Assembly: GCA_949296115.1 (NCBI GenBank) | Contig: CASFNR010000009.1 | Span: 30,949-94,948 of the forward strand | Source of the DNA: an uncultured Eubacteriales bacterium | Lineage (GTDB): Bacteria > Bacillota > Clostridia > Oscillospirales > Oscillospiraceae | Direction: 5' to 3' | DNA: 64,000 nt | Shown: in pieces, positions 42,318-49,940 of the stretch | Numbering within the stretch: the first letter of the stretch is position 1 | How the letters are laid out: the number at the start of each line of letters is the position of its first letter | Notes under the pieces: model-generated | Databases searched by the model: none | Told to the model about the DNA's origin: nothing | What the model saw: the letters and a program-made list of their open reading frames with translations, nothing else | Program-made: the position numbers and the translations under genes

Positions 42318-44063
42318 TTATTTGAGGCTGTACTTGGCGGCAAAGGCCTGATACTGCTCGCCGAACTGGGTATTCTCAATCCGGGCGGAGCGGAGGGATT
42401 CGTGGGTGTTCATATCGTGATGAGCCATATCCACCACACAGCCGGCAATGTTGGAGCAGTGGTCGCCTACCCGCTCCAGAGCGGTGAGCAGGTCCGACCA
42501 GACAAATCCGCTCTCAATGCTGCAGGAGCCCTGCTGCATCCGCAGAATGTGGTGCACCCGGAGCTTTTCTTTCAGGTCGTCGATAACCTGCTCCAGAGGC
42601 TCCACCTGATAGGCCATATCCAGGTTGTTCTCCCGGAAGGCCCGGAAGGACAGATCCACAATTTCGTCCACCGCCCGGGTCAGCACCGCCAGTTCATGCT
42701 TAGCGGTGTCGGAGAAGTCCAGATGCTTCTTCTGCAGCTCCTCGGCAGACTCCACCAGGTTCAGGGCATGGTCACCAATTCGCTCGAAATCATTCAGGGA
42801 CTTGAGGAGCATGGCGGCTTCGCTGCTGTCAGCGTCGCTGATTTTCAGGGCGCTGAGTTTCACCAGGTAGGTGCCCAAGATATCCTCGTAGTGATCGGTG
42901 AGGTTTTCCTCCTCCCGAATCTGCTTGGCCAGCGCCGGATTGAACTCCCGCACCAGGGCCACGCCGTCGTGGATGGCCTGGGCAGCCACGTCGGCCATCT
43001 CAAAGGTCAGACTCTGGCAGCGCTCCAGGGCGATGGAGGGGGTGGTGAGCAGACGCTCGTCCAGTTCCGCCACCACTTCCGGCTTTTCGTTGTCCGGCAC
43101 CAGCCGGCACACCAGCTTCTCCAGCAGGTCCCCGGAGGGCAGCAAAATGGCAGTGCAGATGACATTGAACATTGTGTGGCAGATGGCGATGCCCAGGTAG
43201 GTGGCCTGTTCACCCAGGATGGCGGGGGCCAGCAGGGTCTGCACAGCGGTGAAGAGAATCAGGCAGATCATGGTGCCCAGAATGTTGAACATCAGGTGAA
43301 CCACAGCAGCCCGTTTGGCGTTCTTGGTGGTGCCCACGGAGGAGAGCATGGCGGTGATGCAGGTGCCGATGTTCTGGCCCATGATGATGGGGATGGCGGC
43401 GGCGTAGCTCACCGAGCCGGTGGTGGACAGAGCCTGCAGAATACCCACGGAGGCGGAGGAGGACTGGATGATGGCGGTGAGCACCGCGCCGGCCAGCACG
43501 CCCAGAATGGGGTTGGTGAACAGCAGGAACAGCTGCTGGAAGGCGGGCACATCCTTCAGCCCGGATACGGCGTCGGACATGGTCTCCATGCCGAACATCA
43601 GCGTGGCGAAGCCCAGGAAGATCATGCCGGTGTCCTTTTTCCGGCTGTCCTTCAGGAACATATAGTACACGATACCCCAGACCGCAAGGATGGGCGTAAA
43701 GGAGCTGGGCTTGAGCAGCTGCACCAGCACATTGCTGCTCTCAATACCGCCCAGGGACAGGATCCAGGCAGTGACAGTGGTGCCCACATTGGCGCCCATG
43801 ATCACGTTGATGGCCTGGCCCAGGGTCAGAAGACCCGAGTTTACGAAGCCCACCACCATCACCGTAGTAGCGGAGGAGGACTGGATCACAGCGGTTACCG
43901 CCAGGCCCGTGAGAAAGCCCAGCATCCGGTTGGTGGTGAGTTTGCCCAGCAGCGCCCGCAGGCTGGCGCCCGCCCGGCGCTCCAGGGCCTCGCCCATGAC
44001 GTTCATGCCGAACAGGAACAGGCACAGGCCGCCCACCATGGTCAAACAGTCAAAAATATCCAT
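42318..44063 (-). CDS. Na/Pi symporter (NptA type) with PhoU-like domain
   Basis: 581 residues. The membrane half has the duplicated QSSSA signatures of Na+/phosphate cotransporters (AVTAVIQSSSATTVMVVGF, AIIQSSSASVGILQA). Residues from about 350 on form a PhoU-like helical bundle (DFERIGDHALNLVE, RVGDHCSNIAG). It imports phosphate with Na+; the PhoU part may sense or regulate. It lies just downstream of a PhoP/PhoR-like pair, with phased TTTACA boxes in its own promoter region, so phosphate starvation control is likely. Confidence 0.93.
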   Translation of the reverse strand: MDIFDCLTMVGGLCLFLFGMNVMGEALERRAGASLRALLGKLTTNRMLGFLTGLAVTAVIQSSSATTVMVVGFVNSGLLTLGQAINVIMGANVGTTVTAWILSLGGIESSNVLVQLLKPSSFTPILAVWGIVYYMFLKDSRKKDTGMIFLGFATLMFGMETMSDAVSGLKDVPAFQQLFLLFTNPILGVLAGAVLTAIIQSSSASVGILQALSTTGSVSYAAAIPIIMGQNIGTCITAMLSSVGTTKNAKRAAVVHLMFNILGTMICLILFTAVQTLLAPAILGEQATYLGIAICHTMFNVICTAILLPSGDLLEKLVCRLVPDNEKPEVVAELDERLLTTPSIALERCQSLTFEMADVAAQAIHDGVALVREFNPALAKQIREEENLTDHYEDILGTYLVKLSALKISDADSSEAAMLLKSLNDFERIGDHALNLVESAEELQKKHLDFSDTAKHELAVLTRAVDEIVDLSFRAFRENNLDMAYQVEPLEQVIDDLKEKLRVHHILRMQQGSCSIESGFVWSDLLTALERVGDHCSNIAGCVVDMAHHDMNTHESLRSARIENTQFGEQYQAFAAKYSLK

Positions 44064-44136
44064 AGCAATCTGCCTTTCTTCTTTTTTCAGACAGGGTTAG
44101 TTTATCAAATCTATGTCAAATCCATTACCACCCCAT

Positions 44137-44161
44137 TGTAAAATCCGTGTAAAGTTGTAAA
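44137..44161 (-). promoter_or_regulatory. Pho-box-like repeats of the Na/Pi symporter
   Basis: TTTACA at 44161-44156, 44153-44148 and 44142-44137 reading leftward. The last two are spaced exactly 11 bp apart (TTTACA-5-TTTACA), as in Bacillus PhoP boxes. The same arrangement precedes the regulator gene. Confidence 0.7.
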
Positions 44162-44164
44162 AAA

Positions 44165-44187
44165 TCCCGCCGGAATATCCGGCGGGA
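44165..44187 (-). terminator. Terminator of the PhoP/PhoR-like operon
   Basis: TCCCGCCGGA/TCCGGCGGGA with a 3-nt loop, then TTTTTT leftward; the Pho boxes begin right after. Confidence 0.88.
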
Positions 44188-44205
44188 CAGGGAAAATTGG
44201 GTGTG

Positions 44206-45882
44206 TCAGGCGGTGTGGGTTTCCTCCCGGGGGAAGCGGATGGTGATGGCGGTGCCCTCCCCTTCCCGGCTCTCCAGGCGCAGCTGCGCTCCCAGAATCC
44301 GCACTGCGTGCTTGACGATGCTCAGGCCCAGCCCGGTGCCTCCCACGGCCTTGGAGTGGCTCTTGTCCACCCGGTAGAACCGTTCAAAGACCCGCTCCTG
44401 ATGAGCTTCGGGAATGCCGATGCCGGTGTCCCGGACCTCCAGGGTCACGGCCTCTTCCTCCGGGGTTACCCGGATGGTGACGCTGCCGCCGGGGCGGTTG
44501 TACTTGATGGCGTTGTCCACCAGATTGAACACAATGGCGCTGATCAGCTGGGGGATGGCCCGGATCTCTCCGGCACTGCCCTCCAGGGTCAGCTTCACCT
44601 GGGAAAGTTCCGCCGCCGCGGTCAGCTCTGTCACCTTTTCCCGGGCAGCGGCGTACAGATCCACCGTCTCCCACTGCATATCCGCCGCCCCCTCATCCAG
44701 CCGGGACAGCCGGAGAATGTCCTCCACCAGCCGGATCAGCCGCTGGGTTTCCGAATAAATCTTCTGGGAAAAGCGGAGCATATCCTCGCGGGGAACCATC
44801 CCCGCCTGCATCAGTTCGGCATAACCGGAGATGGCGTGCAGCGGGGTTTTCAATTCGTGGGAGACGTTGGCGGTGAATTCCCGCCGCAGCTCCTCGGCCC
44901 GGTACTTTTGGGTGACGTCGAACAGCAGCAGCACCACACCGAAAATCTCTCCGTCGGACTTTACCGGGTTAACGGCGGCCAGATACTGCCCGGCAGACAG
45001 GGAGACGGTCTGCTCCTTTTTTGTGCCGGAGAGGGCCAGGTCAACCAGCGCCTGAATCTCTCCATTCCGATTGGCAATGCCAAAATCTGCCCCCAGGCAG
45101 TTGGGCGTGACCTCCAGCAGAGAAGCGGCGGCGGGGTTGATGCTGAGAATGGTGCCGGAGCTGTTGAGCAGCACCAGCCCCTCGTTCAGGGACCGGGTGA
45201 CGGTATTGAATTCCTTCTGCTTCTGCTTCAGTTCCGTGGACTGGGCCCGGAGCTGCCGCTGCTGAGAGTCCAGGCGGCGGAGCAGGGGCTGAATTTCCTC
45301 AAATTCCTCATTGGACAGGGGATTGTCCAGACTCAGGTCGTTCAGGGGTTTCAGTACTTGCCGGGACAGCCGTCGGGACAGAAGGTATGCCAGAATCAGC
45401 ATTCCGCCCAGAATCAGCAGCAGGCTGTCGGCCATTTGCAGCATCAGTCCCAGGGGGGAACTCTGGGTTACCGAGAGCCGGAGCACCGTTCCGTCGCTCA
45501 GCTTCTGCGCCACATAGACCGAACGCTCCATCAGCGTGCCGGAATAGCGGACGCTCTGGCCAAAGCCCTGGGACAGGGCCTGCTGCACTTCCTCTCGTTG
45601 AAGATGGTTTTCCAGGGAAGCGGCATCCTCCTGACTGTCATATCGTACCGTTCCGTCCGGGGAAATCCAGGTAATCCGGCAGTCCAGAGCCCGGTCCAGC
45701 GCCAGAAGGAATTGCTCGCCCTCCTGAGAGACTGCCTGAGCGGCCAGGGAAACCTCCACTTGGAGCTGCCGAGCCTGCACTTTGGTAAAATAAGCGTTTA
45801 CCGCACCCAGAACACACGCAACGGTGCACAGAAGCACCGCCAGCGCCACGGCGAACATGGCCCGAAACAGCCGTTTGGTCAT
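44206..45882 (-). CDS. PhoR-like sensor histidine kinase
   Basis: 558 residues from ATG 45882, after GGAGGGACCCCA. Helix 1 (about 8-30), an extracellular sensor (30-145), helix 2 (about 150-168), a linker, a PAS domain (about 228-325), then HisKA with FTANVSHELKTPLHAISGYA (His342) and HATPase with NLVDNAIKYN, DTGIGIP and GTGLGLSIVKH. The layout matches PhoR. Its start overlaps the regulator stop (ATGA). It should phosphorylate that regulator when phosphate is scarce; the signal is inferred from the neighbouring Na/Pi symporter. Confidence 0.92.
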   Translation of the reverse strand: MTKRLFRAMFAVALAVLLCTVACVLGAVNAYFTKVQARQLQVEVSLAAQAVSQEGEQFLLALDRALDCRITWISPDGTVRYDSQEDAASLENHLQREEVQQALSQGFGQSVRYSGTLMERSVYVAQKLSDGTVLRLSVTQSSPLGLMLQMADSLLLILGGMLILAYLLSRRLSRQVLKPLNDLSLDNPLSNEEFEEIQPLLRRLDSQQRQLRAQSTELKQKQKEFNTVTRSLNEGLVLLNSSGTILSINPAAASLLEVTPNCLGADFGIANRNGEIQALVDLALSGTKKEQTVSLSAGQYLAAVNPVKSDGEIFGVVLLLFDVTQKYRAEELRREFTANVSHELKTPLHAISGYAELMQAGMVPREDMLRFSQKIYSETQRLIRLVEDILRLSRLDEGAADMQWETVDLYAAAREKVTELTAAAELSQVKLTLEGSAGEIRAIPQLISAIVFNLVDNAIKYNRPGGSVTIRVTPEEEAVTLEVRDTGIGIPEAHQERVFERFYRVDKSHSKAVGGTGLGLSIVKHAVRILGAQLRLESREGEGTAITIRFPREETHTA

Positions 45883-46556
45883 TGGGGTCCCTCCATCCGG
45901 TAGCCCACGCCTCGGACGGTGCGGATATATTCCCCGCATTCGCCCAGCTTGGTGCGCAGGGTGCCGATGTGCACATCCACCGTCCGGGTTTCGCCCAGAT
46001 AGTCCGTACTCCAGATGCGCTCCAAAAGCTGGTCCCGGGTGAAAACACGACCGGGATGCTCCAGAAAGAGCTTCAGAAGTTCAAATTCCTTCAGCGTCAG
46101 CTCCACCCGCCTTCCCTGAACCTGAACGGTGTGGGACAGGGGGTCCATCTCCAGCTGGCCCATGCCGATGCTGCTCCGGGGGACCGATGCTTCACCGGCA
46201 CGCCGGAGGACAGCCCGAATGCGGGATACCATCTCCATCATGCCGAAGGGTTTGGCCAGATAGTCATCCGCTCCCTGATCCAGCCCCACCACCTTGTCAT
46301 ACTCCGTACCTTTGGCGGAGGCCATAATCACAGGGACCCGGGCCGTGGCGGCGTGACTGCGCAGCCGCCTGAGAATTTCCAGGCCGTCCATCTCCGGAAG
46401 CATAATGTCCAGCAGAATCAGCTGCGGTACCACCTGCTCCAGAGCCTGGAACAGACCGGCACCGGTGGGGAACCCTTCCGCCTCAAACCCGGAGGCCCGA
46501 AGGGTATAGAGCATCAGCTCCCGGATGCTTTCATCATCCTCTACGCAATAAATCAT
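45879..46556 (-). CDS. PhoP/PhoB-like OmpR-family response regulator
   Basis: 225 residues from ATG 46556 (GGGGAGG 6 nt upstream). Receiver with Asp50 (LILLDIMLPEMDG) and Lys in SAKG, then a winged helix ending in the typical VDVHIGTLRTKLG and YIRTVRGVGYRM. Upstream it has TTTACA-5-TTTACA (46636-46652), identical in spacing to the site before the Na/Pi symporter gene, so it probably binds both and autoregulates. First gene of the operon. Confidence 0.93.
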   Translation of the reverse strand: MIYCVEDDESIRELMLYTLRASGFEAEGFPTGAGLFQALEQVVPQLILLDIMLPEMDGLEILRRLRSHAATARVPVIMASAKGTEYDKVVGLDQGADDYLAKPFGMMEMVSRIRAVLRRAGEASVPRSSIGMGQLEMDPLSHTVQVQGRRVELTLKEFELLKLFLEHPGRVFTRDQLLERIWSTDYLGETRTVDVHIGTLRTKLGECGEYIRTVRGVGYRMEGPQ

Positions 46557-46635
46557 ACACTGCCTCCCCTTGCAAATCGGATACCATTTCACCTTTGATA
46601 GTACCGGATTCCCGTAAGAAAAACAAGCGCTGTTT

Positions 46636-46652
46636 TGTAAAATCCCTGTAAA
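46636..46652 (-). promoter_or_regulatory. Pho-box-like repeat of the regulator operon
   Basis: TTTACA (46652-46647), GGGAT, TTTACA (46641-46636), 11-bp period; differs by one base from the copy at 44137-44153. Confidence 0.7.
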
Positions 46653-46657
46653 GCATT

Positions 46658-46682
46658 GGGGCGGAGCCAGCGGCTCCGCCCC
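46658..46682 (-). terminator. Hairpin after the MalY-like gene
   Basis: GGGGCGGAGCC/GGCTCCGCCCC with a 3-nt loop, 9 bp after the stop; little T-tract. Confidence 0.6.
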
Positions 46683-46691
46683 AGAGTGACA

Positions 46692-47897
46692 TCAGGCATT
46701 GAACACATACCGATCCAGCCGCCGGAAAGCCTCCTCCACCCGGCTGAGGGGCAGAGCCAGATTCATCCGGATATGGGTCTGGCCGTGGAAGGCCCGGCCA
46801 TCCTGCCAGATGACGCCCACGTCCCAGCCTGCTTTCAGCAGCTCGTCCATGGTTTTTCCATGGGCTTCCAGCCACTTGCCGCAGTCCAGGAACAGCATAT
46901 AGGTGCCCTGGGGCTTGCTGACGCTGACACCGTCAAAATGCTCGGCGATGTATTGACAGGCGAAGTCCACGTTTCCGGTGATGACCTGGCGCAGCTCCTG
47001 AACCCATTCCTCGCCCTCCGGCTGATAGGCGCCGATCAGGGCATACATGGACAAGACGTTCATGGAGTTGTAGTGGCTCAGGGAGGACTCCTTGTCGCAG
47101 CGGTCCTTGATGGTTTTGTTGTAAATCACGTGGTAGCTGCCTACCAGTCCCGCCAGATTGAAGGTCTTGGAGGGGGCATACAGAGCCACGGTCCGCATTT
47201 TGGCATCCTCGCTGACAGACTGGGTGGGGATGTGCTTGTGACCGGACAGGAGAATGTCGCTCCAGATTTCGTCGGAGACCACCATCACGTCGTACTTCTT
47301 GTACAGGGCCATGGCAGTTTCCACCTCCCAGGCTTCCCAGACCCGGCCGCAGGGGTTGTGGGGGGAGCAGAAGACAGCGGCGTGAATCTTCTCCTCCGCC
47401 AGCTTTTTCTCCATGTCCTCAAAATCCATTCTCCAGATTCCCTGCTCGTCCAGCTTCAGGGGAGAGTGGACGATGTGATAACCGTTGTTGGTCAGGCAGC
47501 CGGTGAAGCCCACATAGGTGGGAGAATGAACCAGTACCTTGTCTCCCTTGGAGCAGAACACGTTCAGGGCGGTGACCACGCCGCCCAGCACGCCGTTTTC
47601 ATACCCGATGTTCTCCCGGGCAACGGTCATGCCGTTGTGGGTTTTCTGCCAGCGGATGATGGCATCCAGGTACTCGTCTCTTGGGCGGAAGTAGCCGAAG
47701 GTCGGATGCTGGGCCCGCTGGATCATGGCCTGCTGGATGGTGGGAACTACCGGAAAATTCATGTCCGCTATCCACATGGGGATGACATCGAATCCCTCCC
47801 GGGGGGTGGGATAGGCAGAGCCGGGAGCGCCCACCGCATCCACAGCGATGGCATCCTTGCCCTGACGCTCCAGAATGGAGGTAAAATCGTACTTCAT
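46692..47897 (-). CDS. MalY/PatB-type PLP aminotransferase or C-S lyase
   Basis: 401 residues, fold type I class I/II aminotransferase. N-terminal block IPMWIADMNFPVVPTIQQAM and GVLGGVVTALNVF are characteristic of MalY/PatB. SPHNPCGRVW and VVSDEIWSDI bind PLP, and APSKTFNLAGL holds Lys244. MalY-type enzymes are cystathionine beta-lyases; this enzyme may cleave cysteine conjugates. Single gene; promoter at 47937-47965. Confidence 0.92.
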   Translation of the reverse strand: MKYDFTSILERQGKDAIAVDAVGAPGSAYPTPREGFDVIPMWIADMNFPVVPTIQQAMIQRAQHPTFGYFRPRDEYLDAIIRWQKTHNGMTVARENIGYENGVLGGVVTALNVFCSKGDKVLVHSPTYVGFTGCLTNNGYHIVHSPLKLDEQGIWRMDFEDMEKKLAEEKIHAAVFCSPHNPCGRVWEAWEVETAMALYKKYDVMVVSDEIWSDILLSGHKHIPTQSVSEDAKMRTVALYAPSKTFNLAGLVGSYHVIYNKTIKDRCDKESSLSHYNSMNVLSMYALIGAYQPEGEEWVQELRQVITGNVDFACQYIAEHFDGVSVSKPQGTYMLFLDCGKWLEAHGKTMDELLKAGWDVGVIWQDGRAFHGQTHIRMNLALPLSRVEEAFRRLDRYVFNA

Positions 47898-47936
47898 GGC
47901 GCAGTCTCCTTTGTCTCTATCAAGATAGCACTATTA

Positions 47937-47965
47937 ATTATAAGAATGGGAGCGGAAAATAGCAA
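47937..47965 (-). promoter_or_regulatory. Promoter of the MalY-like gene
   Basis: TTGCTA (47960-47965), 17 bp, TATAAT (47937-47942). Confidence 0.7.
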
Positions 47966-47983
47966 GAGCCAGAATGCAAAAAG

Positions 47984-48011
47984 CCGCCCGCTCCCGGATG
48001 GGAACGGGCGG
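47984..48011 (-). terminator. Terminator of the leucine-rich lipoprotein gene
   Basis: CCGCCCGTTCCC pairs with GGGAGCGGGCGG around a short loop, then CTTTTTG leftward. Confidence 0.8.
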
Positions 48012-48019
48012 AAGAAAAT

Positions 48020-49561
48020 TTATTCATCGGGCAGGAACTGCTCCAGATAGTCGTAGTTGAAGGCCTCACGGACCACCGTCTTGTAATACTCGTTGAAGGT
48101 TTTGCCGTTGTCGTCATACCGCCAGCCATAACCGTAGGGATTGGAATAGCCGTAGAACACGGTGATGCAGTCGGGCTTGGGATGAATTTCAACGAACAGG
48201 TTCTGCTGTTCTGTAGAGGCCTTGGGGCTCAGGCACATGAACCGCTTCAGGGGCAGGGTTTCCAGGGGCATATAATCCGTGACCTTGGAATAGCAGATGT
48301 TCAGGTAGGTCAGGCTTTCGCATTCCGCCAGAGGTTCCACACTTTCCAGCTTGTAGCAGTAGGCCAGTTCCAGCCAGGTCAGCTTTTTGCAGTTTTCAAA
48401 CCCCTCCAGGGTTTTCACGGCGCTGCCGGAGGCAATCAGGACTTCGATGTTGGGCATATAGCTCACGAAACTCAGGTCGGTCAGGGTTTCGTTATGGCCG
48501 ATGTCCATGTATTTGACATCCTCGCAGTATTTCATGGGGCCGCAAGTGGAATCGGTGACATTGTAGACGGCCCGGATGGTGTCGGTGTCCGTCAGGGCAT
48601 TGTACCGGCCGTCCACGCCGAAATACACCCGCCAGACCACCTTGGGACCGTCCCGGAAGTCCTCCCGGATGCCTGCCAGAACCTCGCTGTCAATGCCGCA
48701 GTTGTCCAGGACAAACCGGGTGCAGTTGTCCAGAATGGGCAGGACCCGGCGGATCTCCGCCTCCCCCTCGTTGCCGATGGACTGATTTTTGAATTCTACG
48801 GTTTCATCGGCGGTGGAGATGGTCTTCCCAAACAGGGTAAAGGAGTAGTGGAAGGTGATCCGGGGTGCTGCATCCTGAAGGGTTGCCACATCCTCAATGC
48901 GCAGGTCACTGCTTAGCTCCACATCCGTCAGGTGCGTCAGCAGGCCCAGCCGGGGCGCCACATCCGTCACCTGGTCGGATGTAAGACCGGTCAGGTCCAG
49001 CTCCGTGGTGTCCTGGGAATAGGTCTGACCCAGAATGGTCACCGCATAGTCGAAGGACAGCTCCGGATAGGCCTCGACCAGGGCATCCATCTGCTCCGTG
49101 TGCAAGGTAATGCCCGGCAGGGAGAGTACCTCCAGATTGGGCAGATACTGGAGATTTTCCAGCAGCAGCTCGAATTCGTAAGTCCCGGCTTCCAGGGTGG
49201 CCTGGGTTGCACTGTTGCCGATTACCCCGCCGCCAAAATCCACGGCGTAAGTGACATCAATGCCGGGATGCTTTTCCATATAATCCAGGATGGTGCTGTA
49301 GCAGTCGCTGCCGGTGAGATCCACGGACTTCAGATTGGGATAGGAATCCAGCAGGTATAGCTCCCCGGCTTTCATGACGCCTACATAACGCTCCACGGAC
49401 TCTTTGGTGGTGGGTTCCGTCTGGGCCTGGGTCTCCGGCGGGAGGGTGGGAGGGGTGGTCTGCGAGAGCGGTGAGGAGTGAGTTCCTCCGCAGCCGCCGC
49501 ATATCAACACAGCGGCCATCAGGCCGCCGAAAAGGGCAGTTTTCTTAAAAGAGAATTGCAT
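48020..49561 (-). CDS. Leucine-rich-repeat secreted (lipo)protein
   Basis: 513 residues from ATG 49561 (GGAGG 9 nt upstream). Signal sequence ending VLICGGCGG, probably a lipoprotein although the lipobox is not canonical. A Thr/Pro/Glu linker follows, then irregular leucine-rich repeats across the chain (NLQYLPNLEVLSLPGITL, LTELDLTGL-like units, MPNIEVLIASGSAVKTL, CKKLTWLELAYCYKLESV). Surface LRR proteins usually bind proteins or glycans; the partner is unknown. No operon partner. Confidence 0.82.
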   Translation of the reverse strand: MQFSFKKTALFGGLMAAVLICGGCGGTHSSPLSQTTPPTLPPETQAQTEPTTKESVERYVGVMKAGELYLLDSYPNLKSVDLTGSDCYSTILDYMEKHPGIDVTYAVDFGGGVIGNSATQATLEAGTYEFELLLENLQYLPNLEVLSLPGITLHTEQMDALVEAYPELSFDYAVTILGQTYSQDTTELDLTGLTSDQVTDVAPRLGLLTHLTDVELSSDLRIEDVATLQDAAPRITFHYSFTLFGKTISTADETVEFKNQSIGNEGEAEIRRVLPILDNCTRFVLDNCGIDSEVLAGIREDFRDGPKVVWRVYFGVDGRYNALTDTDTIRAVYNVTDSTCGPMKYCEDVKYMDIGHNETLTDLSFVSYMPNIEVLIASGSAVKTLEGFENCKKLTWLELAYCYKLESVEPLAECESLTYLNICYSKVTDYMPLETLPLKRFMCLSPKASTEQQNLFVEIHPKPDCITVFYGYSNPYGYGWRYDDNGKTFNEYYKTVVREAFNYDYLEQFLPDE

Positions 49562-49679
49562 GCATGAGGGCCTCCGATAACGCATAATTATGTTTACTAT
49601 AGCACAGCATTCCCCGAAAATCAAGAAACTGCCGGGGAAAGGGGCGGATTAAATAATCCTTAAGCCGGAAATGGCAAAA
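49562..49679. other. Gap between lipoprotein gene and MITE-like element
   Basis: AT-rich stretch upstream of the lipoprotein start; nothing clear beyond a probable promoter region. With the element at 49680-49930 it fills the 379-bp gap to clpB. Confidence 0.5.
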
Positions 49680-49930
49680 GGCAGCCGGAGTACCGGCTGC
49701 CTCAGACTATCGAAAAACCCCTTCGGGGCTTTTCGACAGATTTTTGCAGTCTGCTGCGCGCATAATTTGTCCCCCGATGGGGGACAAATTCCACACTTGC
49801 AGCCTGTAAAGTATGTTCCGCCAGGTACACGCCCCGGCGGAACATCGTTCGAACTTTATTTGCCGCCATGGGCGGCAAACTCTGTGAGACTTTTTTGACA
49901 CACTCAGGCAGCCGGTAACCCGGCTGCCTG
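49680..49930. mobile_element. MITE-like element made of six nested palindromes
   Basis: 251 bp without a gene. Ends: GGCAGCCGG-AGTA-CCGGCTGCC (49680-49701) and CAGGCAGCCGG-TAAC-CCGGCTGCCTG (49905-49930). Just inside them, the revcomp of the left flank (TTTTTCGATAGTCTGAGG) resembles the right flank (TTTTTTGACACACTCAGG), so the whole is an imperfect inverted repeat. Between lie further hairpins: 49711-49735, AATTTGTCCCCC/GGGGGACAAATT (49764-49790), ATGTTCCGCC/GGCGGAACAT (49813-49845) and TTTGCCGCC/GGCGGCAAA (49859-49879). It could be a non-autonomous transposon or a structured RNA; the right hairpin may also terminate clpB. Confidence 0.6.
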
Positions 49931-49940
49931 GAATGAAGGA

